64,000 nucleotides of DNA from NCBI GenBank assembly GCA_945862045.1, contig CAMAWR010000005.1, positions 1 to 64,000 of the forward strand. The letters run 5' to 3'. The stretch comes from Bifidobacterium breve. Its GTDB lineage: Bacteria > Actinomycetota > Acidimicrobiia > Acidimicrobiales > Ilumatobacteraceae. This document shows, one piece after another, positions 54,242 through 63,775 of the stretch; within the stretch, counting starts at the first letter, position 1, and each line of letters starts with the position of its first letter. A program made the translations under genes and the position numbers. The notes beneath the pieces were generated by a model, which saw only the letters and a program-made list of their open reading frames with translations, did not search any database and was not told where the DNA came from.

Positions 54242-55320
54242 AGCGTGCTCAATTGAGAATCTCGCCTCGGGGACCAAAATACTTGTTCAACCCACCGATA
54301 CTGCATAAGAGCGAGTGTGTACGAGAGGAGGATTGAAGCGATCCAGACCGATGGCACATCTGAGAACGCTCGCTGACCTATTACCAATAGAGGCCAATGG
54401 ATGAGGTACAGGCTAAAAGACAAATCACCAAGGTGCTCCAAGAAACGTAGGGGGAACGTGTTTTTAAATGTCGCAACGAGTCCTGAAACAATCACAAGCA
54501 CGGCGCCTAGGACTGGCACGATTGCAGGCACCCCTGGGTATCCAACCCCATAAGGATCAAAGGTTACACCCGCATACAGAATTAAAGCAAAGCCACAAAC
54601 TGAAAGCATCACTGCAAACCCATGGCCTATTTTTTTTTGCCTAATTTTGATCTCCAACAAGGCCAAAAGGACGCCTATACCAATCTGCCAACCACGGGTG
54701 ATGGGAGAAAAGAAAGCAAATCTTTCTGGGAGCGGTGTTATACGAACACCACCTGAAAGTAACAGGCTGCTTACGAAGGAAACAATAATGACAACTATCA
54801 CTGACCAAATCAGACTTTGCTGTCGTCGACTTGGCTTGACTATTCGATAAATCAGCACAATGAAAATCGGAAAACAAATATAGAACTGTTCTTCTACCGA
54901 CAGCGACCACATGTGACGAAAAGGGTCTGCCGTTAAACTTACGTAGTCATTGCGTAAAAAAAAGCGTGCATTAGCAATGAACAACAAACTCGCAATTGCC
55001 GATTTTGAAATTTCCCCAAACTCGTCATATGGGGAAAAGATAAGAATAGACAACATCAAAGTCACAAACGTCGTAGTACATATAGCTGGTACAAGCCTCA
55101 GTACTCGCCTTTCAAAAAAGTTCAAAAGAAAACTACGTGTCGTCATAGGCGACGATAAGTCCCGCATTACTGAGGCCGTGATGAGAAAACCTGAGAGAAC
55201 GAAAAAAACATCAACACCGACGAATCCACCAGTCAGCACGATGCCACAGTGATAAAAAATGACGAGCAATACTGCAACCCCGCGCAGAGCTTGAAAAATG
55301 CTTTGATACTTAAGTTGCAC
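54238..55320 (-). CDS. Membrane acyltransferase family 3 (OafA/YrhL N-terminal part)
   Basis: 360 residues with about ten membrane segments; transfers acyl (often O-acetyl) groups to sugars. Signatures: FQALRGVAVLLVIFYHCGI, GGFVGVDVFFVLSGFLIT, ERRVLRLVPA, MWSLSVEEQFYICFPIF and SFSLYLIHWPLLV. It ends at MQYRWVEQVFW shortly after the last helix, where the SGNH domain normally continues. GTG start at 55320. Low GC (for example 23 of 60 in line 55021) and position between glnD and alaX suggest later acquisition. Confidence 0.92.
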   Translation of the reverse strand: MQLKYQSIFQALRGVAVLLVIFYHCGIVLTGGFVGVDVFFVLSGFLITASVMRDLSSPMTTRSFLLNFFERRVLRLVPAICTTTFVTLMLSILIFSPYDEFGEISKSAIASLLFIANARFFLRNDYVSLTADPFRHMWSLSVEEQFYICFPIFIVLIYRIVKPSRRQQSLIWSVIVVIIVSFVSSLLLSGGVRITPLPERFAFFSPITRGWQIGIGVLLALLEIKIRQKKIGHGFAVMLSVCGFALILYAGVTFDPYGVGYPGVPAIVPVLGAVLVIVSGLVATFKNTFPLRFLEHLGDLSFSLYLIHWPLLVIGQRAFSDVPSVWIASILLSYTLALMQYRWVEQVFWSPRRDSQLSTL

Positions 55321-55356
55321 AACCTATAACCTAATTCACTAGGTGAGTTTTGCTGA

Positions 55357-56043
55357 TCAGCCGATTTCGATACGCAGGCGCTTGTTGCCTTTGCCTTTGC
55401 TTTCGGTCTTCACCACCCGAAAGGTACCAACCTCTTTGGTCGAACGCACGTGCGTGCCCCCATCGGCCTGCTTATCGAGGCCGACGATGTCCACGACTCG
55501 AATTTCTTGCACCGTGTCAGGGATCAGTGACACCTTCGTGCGGATCAGATCGGCGTCTTGCACCGCCGTTGAACGGGGCAGGAACGACACCGCGATGGGG
55601 TAATCATGGTTGATTGCATCGTTGACCAGTCGTTCAACCTGTGGCACGAAACCTTCGGGAAGTGGGTCGAACTCAAAGTCCATTCGTGCCGAGAGTGGCT
55701 CCATATTGCCGCCGGTCACCGGCACTCGCCATTCATTCCAAATCACACCACACAAAATGTGCAGTGCGGTATGGGTGCGCATCAATTGATGACGACGCTG
55801 CCATTCAACCTCGCCGTGCACCGTGGTGCCGACGGGCGGCGCGTCACCAGAGATGGTATGCCAGACATGGTCGGCTTCTTTGCGTACATCGGTGACGGCA
55901 AACCCACCCAGTACACCGGTGTCGTGTGGTTGGCCACCACCCGTGGCATAGAACGCCGTGCGATCGAGTGCAACCGCGTTGTCACGGCAGGCAACAACCG
56001 TGGCTTCAAACGACGCAAGGTACGCGTCGTGAAGATAGAGCAA
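55357..56043 (-). CDS. AlaX-type alanyl-tRNA editing protein
   Basis: 228 residues homologous to the editing domain of AlaRS; deacylates Ser- or Gly-tRNA-Ala. FYATGGGQPHDTGVL, the zinc motif RTHTALHILCG (HxxxH), and the C-terminal ADGGTHVRSTKEVG are present. In AlaRS the last motif is CxGTH; here an Asp replaces the Cys zinc ligand. TTG start at 56043, five bases after the groEL stop, so it is probably translated from the groEL message. Confidence 0.9.
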   Translation of the reverse strand: MLYLHDAYLASFEATVVACRDNAVALDRTAFYATGGGQPHDTGVLGGFAVTDVRKEADHVWHTISGDAPPVGTTVHGEVEWQRRHQLMRTHTALHILCGVIWNEWRVPVTGGNMEPLSARMDFEFDPLPEGFVPQVERLVNDAINHDYPIAVSFLPRSTAVQDADLIRTKVSLIPDTVQEIRVVDIVGLDKQADGGTHVRSTKEVGTFRVVKTESKGKGNKRLRIEIG

Positions 56044-56048
56044 CTCGG

Positions 56049-57716
<1,668 letters not shown>

Positions 57717-57743
57717 TTAGCACTCTACCGACGAGACTGCTAA
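57717..57743 (-). promoter_or_regulatory. CIRCE operator for HrcA upstream of groEL
   Basis: On the plus strand the arms are TTAGCACTC and GACTGCTAA, separated by nine bases. The consensus is TTAGCACTC-N9-GAGTGCTAA, so only one position deviates. It lies about 50 bases upstream of the groEL start, the normal position. HrcA repression of the chaperonin under non-stress conditions is thus expected. Confidence 0.9.
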
Positions 57744-57771
57744 CCGTCTACGGGGCCGGACCGTGACCGTT

Positions 57772-58203
57772 TCAGACGATCGATCGCAGCACCACATCCG
57801 TTCGCGTGTCACTGGCCCCGTGTTTGTGGAGCCATTGCAGGAACTCATCGAGACCTTCGGTGCCCTCGCAAGCCACCAAAATTTTCACATCCGGCACGCC
57901 CGTGACGTGCGCAGCCCATACCACATCGTTACGACGCCTGAGGGCTTCATCGAATTTCGGGCTGGTCGTGATTCGGGCATCGATAATTGCACTGAGCGAC
58001 CGCCCCAACATGCGCTGGTCTACCACCGTGGTAAAGCGGGTGATGACACCGCGCTTCATCAAACGCCGCACCCGGTCGGCCGCTGCATTGGCCGAGAGCC
58101 CGACACGTTCACCAAGCATTTGCCACGGGATTCGGGCGTCTTGTTGCAAAATAGTGAGAATACTGAGGTCAATTTTATTTATTACTTCGTTTTTCTCTGC
58201 CAT
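57772..58203 (-). CDS. Lrp/AsnC-family transcriptional regulator
   Basis: 143 residues: N-terminal helix-turn-helix (IDLSILTILQQDARIPWQML, then GERVGLSANAAADRVRRLMK) and a C-terminal RAM ligand-binding domain (VVWAAHVTGVPDVKILVACEG). Such regulators sense amino acids and usually control adjacent amino-acid genes. It is divergent from the 2-oxoglutarate oxygenase gene at 58266, with a 62-base intergenic region containing a palindrome, so that gene is its likely target. Confidence 0.92.
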   Translation of the reverse strand: MAEKNEVINKIDLSILTILQQDARIPWQMLGERVGLSANAAADRVRRLMKRGVITRFTTVVDQRMLGRSLSAIIDARITTSPKFDEALRRRNDVVWAAHVTGVPDVKILVACEGTEGLDEFLQWLHKHGASDTRTDVVLRSIV

Positions 58204-58239
58204 ATGCCTACTCTAAGGCGTTTTTCTGCGTTTTTCGCG

Positions 58240-58255
58240 GTGGCTTTGTTGCCAC
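58240..58255. promoter_or_regulatory. Inverted repeat, possible Lrp-type operator
   Basis: GTGGC-tttgtt-GCCAC is a perfect 5-bp-arm inverted repeat in the 62-base gap between the divergent lrp-type gene and the oxygenase gene, ending 10 bases before the oxygenase ATG at 58266. Operator function is inference; a transcript hairpin is also possible. Confidence 0.35.
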
Positions 58256-58265
58256 ACTCAAAGGC

Positions 58266-59072
58266 ATGATCTTTGTGACACCAACTACGACTCCACGAAC
58301 CATTGCCACTTCTGCTGTCACGCTGATCCCCGGCTACTTCACTGGGCTGGTAGCACCCACACCACTACGTTCTGACATTGAAGTCGACGCCTGCCCCACT
58401 GCCACACGCACACTCTTGCAATTTTCCGACGACATTGGCCGAGCCGTTGGATACGACCGAGAACAAGGTGGTCGACTGATTCAAGACATCTTTCCTGTTC
58501 GGTCGACTGAACATCAACAGGTGTCGTCTTCTTCAAAAGTGGTCTTGGGTTCGCACACCGAAAGTGCGTTTCACCCGCACAAGCCTCGTTACGTGGTGTT
58601 GCTGTGTTTGCGCGGCGACGACCTTGCAGCAACCACGTACTCCGACGTGCGCGACGTTGTACGGCATCTGTCAACTGACGACCTTGCCGCGCTGCAGACG
58701 CAGGATTTCATCACCAGTGTCGACCCCAGCTTCATGTCCAATGGTGAACCTGATGCGCAGGTTCGTGTCAGACCACTGACATCAACCGGCAGCGGATGGT
58801 CGTTGGTCTACGACGAATTGCTGATGCGTGGCACCACACCACGCACACAAGCAGCACTGAACGCCTTGCACCACGCGGTAAAAGTGGCAACACAACACGT
58901 GGTGCTTGCGACCGGAGACATATTGGTGATCGACAACCACCGTGCGGTGCATGGCCGCACGTCATTCACCCCGCGTTACGACGGCACCGACCGCTGGCTG
59001 AAGCGGGCCCTCGTGGTGCAATCACTTGCCGACGTCGACGCCGTCGGGCGGGTCATTCAGACGCGGCTATAG
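58266..59072 (+). CDS. TauD/AsnO-like 2-oxoglutarate dioxygenase
   Basis: 268 residues of the clavaminate-synthase-like/TauD group. The metal triad is His97-x-Glu99 (GSHTESAFHPH, Glu instead of Asp as in asparagine oxygenase) and His229 (VIDNHRAVHGRTSF), with Arg243 or Arg247 for 2-oxoglutarate (TDRWLKRAL). The HTE form and a neighbouring Lrp regulator suggest amino-acid hydroxylation, similar to L-asparagine or L-arginine oxygenases. Substrate not provable from sequence. Its end overlaps the convergent glycosyltransferase gene by 20 bases. Confidence 0.85.
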   Translation: MIFVTPTTTPRTIATSAVTLIPGYFTGLVAPTPLRSDIEVDACPTATRTLLQFSDDIGRAVGYDREQGGRLIQDIFPVRSTEHQQVSSSSKVVLGSHTESAFHPHKPRYVVLLCLRGDDLAATTYSDVRDVVRHLSTDDLAALQTQDFITSVDPSFMSNGEPDAQVRVRPLTSTGSGWSLVYDELLMRGTTPRTQAALNALHHAVKVATQHVVLATGDILVIDNHRAVHGRTSFTPRYDGTDRWLKRALVVQSLADVDAVGRVIQTRL

Positions 59073-60285
59073 CCAATAGACCGTCGCGGTAGCGCTGCAG
59101 CACTTCGACGCCCGAACCGCCGAATACCACCTGATCGAATTGCGTGTCATGTGGTGCGGGTTGCAGCGTTCCACTCGTGAAGAGTGCAACCGTGCCAGTG
59201 AGAGAGTCGGTCTGATGTGCACCACCTAATGTGTCCCAGATGGTTTGGACTTCTCGATCCTGAAGATACTTGGGTCGAACATATGGCTTGCCGAGCAGCA
59301 GGGCATCAAATGCAATGCTCGAGTCGACATCCACCAACACATCACATGCCTTGATCAAGCTTGGTGATGACACGTGGTCGCCGACCAAAATAATATTGTC
59401 GGCTTTTTCCAACATTGCCTGTTCTTGGGGTGTCAGCGTGGCGTCGCCTGCACGTAGATGACCACGCACGACGAGTTGTATCTGCTGGCAGGCACCCAAT
59501 GCGGCAATCAGTTGCAAAGTGCCTTGCCTATCGACCAGATTGTGCCACTTCGGCACGAAAAATAGCACCCGGTGTTGTTGGGTTGCGCGTAGTGGCGGCA
59601 AGTCTGCTGCGACGGTTGCGGCATACAACCGTGAGACCCACTCGTCATTGAATCGTGCGCTACCCCAGACCTGCGTATTCTTGCCACTCATCGTGGAGTG
59701 GCCGACGATGACGTCACGGTGGTACGCCGACCCGAACACATAGGCGGCGTGCGAGTCCCGATCGGCAAACGGCAACTTGCCGGAATTGCCGTCCATCACG
59801 GCCTGCACGTGTCGGCTGCGAATAATCGTTGTTTTAGTTGAGTGCCCGTGTGGCAGCGCCACCGTCGGTGTTCCGGCGTGTTGCGCAGCAAGTTGCAGTT
59901 GCAAAAAGAAATCTGTTACTAACCATTGTGTGATGCGCCGCCAACGCGACACTTGTCGATTGGCGACACCTTCGCCCCACTCCATCACGACAAGCCGCAC
60001 GTCAGATTGCCTCAATACTCGGCGCACTACCCAGCGGTTCCAGCGCAGTTGGTGCAACCACTTTCGTAATTTGGGTGTACGAGCGATTCGTACTCGATGA
60101 ATTTCTAAATGGGGGCATTCTGTTCGCCACCATGCTGACTGCATTTCGTGGTACACCGCTTCGTCCACGATGTAAAGCACCACCGGGGTTCCCCCGCGGG
60201 CCAGTGACCAAATCACCGGTGCGATGTTGTCCGCATCCGCTTTGCCTGCCAGCGCAAAGAGCACCGTTCCCGATTGATGTGTCAT
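59053..60285 (-). CDS. Glycosyl/glycerophosphotransferase-like protein (GT-B-like)
   Basis: 410 residues, cytoplasmic. FALAGKADADNIAPVIWSL at the start, VALPHGHSTKTTII in the middle, RVLFFVPKWHN before the C-terminal half, and VLVDVDSSIAFDALLLGKPY near the end recall CDP-glycerol-type transferases and surface-glycan transferases, which share a D-S-S-x-x-x-D/E pattern. Its donor is unknown; as the most downstream gene of the kds operon it may use CMP-Kdo, inference only. Confidence 0.7.
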   Translation of the reverse strand: MTHQSGTVLFALAGKADADNIAPVIWSLARGGTPVVLYIVDEAVYHEMQSAWWRTECPHLEIHRVRIARTPKLRKWLHQLRWNRWVVRRVLRQSDVRLVVMEWGEGVANRQVSRWRRITQWLVTDFFLQLQLAAQHAGTPTVALPHGHSTKTTIIRSRHVQAVMDGNSGKLPFADRDSHAAYVFGSAYHRDVIVGHSTMSGKNTQVWGSARFNDEWVSRLYAATVAADLPPLRATQQHRVLFFVPKWHNLVDRQGTLQLIAALGACQQIQLVVRGHLRAGDATLTPQEQAMLEKADNIILVGDHVSSPSLIKACDVLVDVDSSIAFDALLLGKPYVRPKYLQDREVQTIWDTLGGAHQTDSLTGTVALFTSGTLQPAPHDTQFDQVVFGGSGVEVLQRYRDGLLAIAASE

Positions 60286-60292
60286 GCGTAAA

Positions 60293-60967
60293 TCAGCCTT
60301 TGGCGGCGTGTGTCATCAATGCCTGTTCGGCAAACCAGAGACCGGCATGTTCGCACTCGCGATACGCAGCGAAGTACGGCCCACCCAAAGTGAAGTGAAT
60401 CAACTTCGGAATGCCGGGCATGGTCATTTCACCAACGAGGTAATTCCAGGTGGTGGGCAGTGTGCCAATCTGCCCATCGTCGGGGAGCCACTTGAACTGA
60501 TGCAGGTACAGACCTGTCTCGTGGGCGACCACATCCGGCGTGAGAAGCCGACATCGTGCATTATTGAACAGCATCACACTCGACCAATTCTTTTTTTCAT
60601 ACTTGGTCTGCACCGCGCCGAGGAATTTGACGTCACCCTGTGCCTCATAATCATGCTTGACACACATCACCGCGTGCTGCTCATCACGCAGTGCAAATAA
60701 TTCTGCGATGTCCGTGGTCATCAACATGTCACAATCCATGAAGACCGACCAACCTGAATAGTCACTCAGGTGCGGCACCAAGAATCTGGTATATGAAAAA
60801 TCCGTTGACTCGATACTTGATCGCTCACGCGAATAAAAACCTTGCAGGTGCCGCTTGGCGACTGGCGTGATAGCCACCGGTTGAGAAGCATGCCGCAGTA
60901 TTGAGTGGGCCAACACGTGGTATGCAACCGACTCATTTTCGTCGTATCCGATGAAGATCCGAATCAT
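60293..60967 (-). CDS. Glycosyltransferase of the GT8-like type
   Basis: 224 residues from the ATG at 60967. RIFIGYDENESVAYHVLAHS is a typical N-terminus, GWSVFMDCDMLMTTDIAELF has the DxD metal motif, VMLFNNARCRLLTPDVV and a C-terminal PKLIHFTLGGPYFAAYRECE (substrate-binding His) resemble glycosyltransferases that use retaining chemistry. Acceptor unknown. Overlaps the methyltransferase gene by ATGA. Confidence 0.85.
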   Translation of the reverse strand: MIRIFIGYDENESVAYHVLAHSILRHASQPVAITPVAKRHLQGFYSRERSSIESTDFSYTRFLVPHLSDYSGWSVFMDCDMLMTTDIAELFALRDEQHAVMCVKHDYEAQGDVKFLGAVQTKYEKKNWSSVMLFNNARCRLLTPDVVAHETGLYLHQFKWLPDDGQIGTLPTTWNYLVGEMTMPGIPKLIHFTLGGPYFAAYRECEHAGLWFAEQALMTHAAKG

Positions 60968-61911
60968 TGACCAAGCATCACTTTTAAACGACGTGCTATG
61001 GGGAGGAGACCAAGAACTCTTACTACTGAGCGGAACAGCAAGCGCAATCGGAATCCTGGCTCTACGAATCCCTTGAGAATGGCTGTTGCGCTGCGCAGCG
61101 CTGCCCTCCGGCCTGGCCACTGGGTTGCCTTTGTGTCGGCTAGACGCATTGCGAATAAGCCAGATTTGATGTCACAATCAACAACATCAAACCCTGCGTT
61201 TCTTGCTACCGCAACTAACGAGTCACTCGAAAAATAGTGAATGTGTGCGATGTGAAAGAAGTTCCGCCAATGCCAAATCGAGATGGTTTCCAGAAGTGGA
61301 ACTCCAATGACCAGTGTGGTTGATGGGGTACAGAATTTACGCAGACGCACCAAAAGACTGACAGGATCTACTGCGTGCTCAAGCACGTGGTTCAGTAACA
61401 CCACGTCAGAGTTGAATGACTGTAGCTGCGTGGCTGCTGTTTGTATTTCTTGAAGGGGTAAACCGAGGACCTCTCTACCTAAGGCAACATAGAGCTTGTC
61501 ATAGTCAAATCCAGAAACAGTCCATCCCGCATCACGAAACGGAATCAGATTCCAACCGCCGCCGCATCCCCATTCCACTATTTTCCCTGGCGCAACTCCC
61601 AATCCTTGGACGTATCTAAGGAGAGGTGAAACAGTCTGAGATTTCGGTGTCTTACGAATAAGTACTTCACGAGCAGACTCCCCAGGAAAGTACATACTTC
61701 GATAATCAGATGTTCCATAAAACCGTTCAGCTGCATGAGCAGAGAGCGGATTTGAAGCGCGCACATGACCACACTTTGTACAAAATCTGAATTTGAACCT
61801 TAATTGATAACGGTCCTTGCGACGAATCATGATTCCGCGGACAGCGCCGCAGATGCAAGGAATTGTGCTTCTCTCCGACAGGTAATCAAGTTGTTTTGTC
61901 TGAGTTGTCAC
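60964..61911 (-). CDS. Class I SAM-dependent methyltransferase with N-terminal zinc site
   Basis: 315 residues. Four cysteines (CICG near 18 and CTKCG near 44) form a rubredoxin-like zinc knuckle. Next come IVEWGCGGGWNLIPFRDAGW (motif I), SGFDYD, and SDVVLLNHVLEHAVDP (motif IV); HIHYFSSDSLVAVARNAGFDV follows. Zinc-knuckle sugar methyltransferases with this layout methylate nucleotide sugars or glycans, so a glycan role is likely. AT-rich (about 40-45%). GTG start at 61911. 11 bases after kdsA. Confidence 0.88.
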   Translation of the reverse strand: MTTQTKQLDYLSERSTIPCICGAVRGIMIRRKDRYQLRFKFRFCTKCGHVRASNPLSAHAAERFYGTSDYRSMYFPGESAREVLIRKTPKSQTVSPLLRYVQGLGVAPGKIVEWGCGGGWNLIPFRDAGWTVSGFDYDKLYVALGREVLGLPLQEIQTAATQLQSFNSDVVLLNHVLEHAVDPVSLLVRLRKFCTPSTTLVIGVPLLETISIWHWRNFFHIAHIHYFSSDSLVAVARNAGFDVVDCDIKSGLFAMRLADTKATQWPGRRAALRSATAILKGFVEPGFRLRLLFRSVVRVLGLLPIARRLKVMLGQ

Positions 61912-61922
61912 TAGATACCCTC

Positions 61923-62789
61923 TTAATACGTCGTGGGTTGTGGGCCAGCTACGGCGACGGCCTGTCGAATGAGCAGCAACTGTTCGAGCAATGGCTTCAT
62001 GCGGTGCAGCGGAATCATGTTCGGCCCATCGCTCGGCGCTTTGTCGGGGTCGGGGTGTGTTTCCATGAATACACCATCGACACCAACCGCCATTGCGGCA
62101 CGGGCGAGCGCGCCGGCGAATTCACGCTGTCCACCTGATGACGCACCCTGTCCGCCTGGCTGCTGCACGGAGTGGGTGACATCAAAGATCACCGGTGCAC
62201 CAGCGCGCAGCTGTGGCAAGCCGCGGTAGTCGACCACCAGCGTGTTGTAGCCGAATGACGAACCGCGTTCGGTGACAAGAACGTTCTTGGCGCCACCAGA
62301 GTGCAGTTTGTCAACGACGTTTTTCATGTCCCATGGGGCAAGAAATTGTCCTTTTTTTACATTGATTGCCTTTCCTGTCGTCGCGGCAGCCATGAGCAAG
62401 TCGGTCTGGCGACACAAAAAGGCGGGAATCTGCAGCACATCAACATGCTGGGCGACGATTGCCGCATCACCACTTTCGTGAATATCGGTGAGCACCGGCA
62501 CACCGAACTTGGTGCCAATCGCGCTCAACACACGCAGACCTTCATCACGCCCAGGTCCACGGAAGCCGGCCAGCGACGTGCGGTTCGCCTTGTCGTAACT
62601 GGCCTTGAAGATATACGAAATTCCCAGGCTGACGCACATCTCTTTCATCTCACCAGCAATGTGTTCGGCCAACGTGGAGGTTTCGATGACACACGGACCA
62701 GCGATGAGTACGAGTGGTTGACCGTCACCACACAACACACCCTTCCCCAGGTCGGCGCGTAGCGGCGCGGCTGCAGCTGTGGACACCAT
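61923..62789 (-). CDS. kdsA: Kdo-8-phosphate synthase
   Basis: Condenses arabinose-5-phosphate with phosphoenolpyruvate to Kdo-8-phosphate. Signatures: [95 protein letters not shown] and [16 protein letters not shown]. Cys33 in AGPC is the metal-ligand cysteine of class II KdsA, whereas E. coli has Asn there, so the enzyme should be metal-dependent. Length 288 fits. It follows kdsD with a two-base gap. Confidence 0.97.
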   Translation of the reverse strand: MVSTAAAAPLRADLGKGVLCGDGQPLVLIAGPCVIETSTLAEHIAGEMKEMCVSLGISYIFKASYDKANRTSLAGFRGPGRDEGLRVLSAIGTKFGVPVLTDIHESGDAAIVAQHVDVLQIPAFLCRQTDLLMAAATTGKAINVKKGQFLAPWDMKNVVDKLHSGGAKNVLVTERGSSFGYNTLVVDYRGLPQLRAGAPVIFDVTHSVQQPGGQGASSGGQREFAGALARAAMAVGVDGVFMETHPDPDKAPSDGPNMIPLHRMKPLLEQLLLIRQAVAVAGPQPTTY

Positions 62790-62791
62790 GA

Positions 62792-63775
62792 CTACGACAA
62801 CCCCGCTTGTACGAGGTCATGCATCCGTATCAAGCCAACGACCTTGCTTCCATCGATCACAGGCAGCACAGTAACCGCCTTTTTAGCATTGCGTTCCATC
62901 AACGTGAGCGCCTCGATGGCAGGAGCACCGGACGTCACCGATATCGGTGTGACGGTCATTAAATCGCGGGCGGTGAGCGACCCCCAACGATCTGGCGCGC
63001 TGCGCTTCAGCGCCCGACGCAGGTCACCATCGGTGATGATGCCCCCTAGTGCATCGGCCTGCGTTTGATGCGCGACAAGCACGGCACCGACCGCCTGTGT
63101 CGTGAGTGCATCGACAACTTCAGGCAATTTCGCATCGGCGGTGATCAAGATCAACTTGTCGCGGGGAATCATCAGGTCATGCACCATCAACGTCAGTCTG
63201 CGCCCGATGGCGCCAGCCGGATGATTCATTGCGAAGTCGTAGACCGACACGCCTGTGGCCGTCATCCACGCAACCGTCAAAGCATCACCGATCGCCATCG
63301 CGACCGCGGTGCTTGACGTTGGCACCTGATCAATCGGCGAGGCCTCTCGCTCTACCGATGCATCAAGCACCACGTCGCAACGGTCACCCAGCGACGACGC
63401 AGTTTTACCGAGAATCCCGAGTAATTTCACCGCACGCTTTTTCATGTACGGAATGACGGAAAGCAACTCGGTGGTTTCACCACTGTTGCTGATCATGATG
63501 ATGACATCACCGTCGCGCACCACACCGATGTCGCCGTGCAAGGCATCCAATGGATTCAAGTACACCGACATGAGCCCGACCGAGGTGAGGCTGGCGGCAA
63601 TCTTCTGCGCAACCAAACCCGACTTACCAACACCAGTGACGAGCACCTTGCCACTACAGGCCACCAACATGTCGAGAGCCCGCTGCGAGTGGGTGGCGTC
63701 CAGGCGGTGTGCAGCAGCGACGATGGCCTCGGCCTCGGCAAGCATCACGTCAGCAATCGGCTTCGGCTTGGTCAT
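62792..63775 (-). CDS. kdsD: Arabinose-5-phosphate isomerase (KdsD/KpsF)
   Basis: 327 residues. N-terminal SIS domain with [14 protein letters not shown] (Lys51), [11 protein letters not shown] (80-84) and [11 protein letters not shown], a [12 protein letters not shown] segment, and two CBS repeats from about 205 ([12 protein letters not shown] and [14 protein letters not shown]). It interconverts ribulose-5-phosphate and arabinose-5-phosphate, the first committed step to Kdo. Overlaps kdsB by ATGA. Complete. Confidence 0.96.
   Translation of the reverse strand: MTKPKPIADVMLAEAEAIVAAAHRLDATHSQRALDMLVACSGKVLVTGVGKSGLVAQKIAASLTSVGLMSVYLNPLDALHGDIGVVRDGDVIIMISNSGETTELLSVIPYMKKRAVKLLGILGKTASSLGDRCDVVLDASVEREASPIDQVPTSSTAVAMAIGDALTVAWMTATGVSVYDFAMNHPAGAIGRRLTLMVHDLMIPRDKLILITADAKLPEVVDALTTQAVGAVLVAHQTQADALGGIITDGDLRRALKRSAPDRWGSLTARDLMTVTPISVTSGAPAIEALTLMERNAKKAVTVLPVIDGSKVVGLIRMHDLVQAGLS

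Noticed and set aside
54238-54277. Pseudogene call for the acyltransferase/SGNH pair
   Set aside because: Both halves keep intact active-site motifs and a GTGA overlap gives a natural start for the second, so two functional genes are at least as likely as a frameshift.
58213-58236. Short direct repeat gcgttttt... upstream of the oxygenase gene
   Set aside because: Only two copies of about nine bases in a T-rich stretch; too short to call a repeat element or CRISPR.
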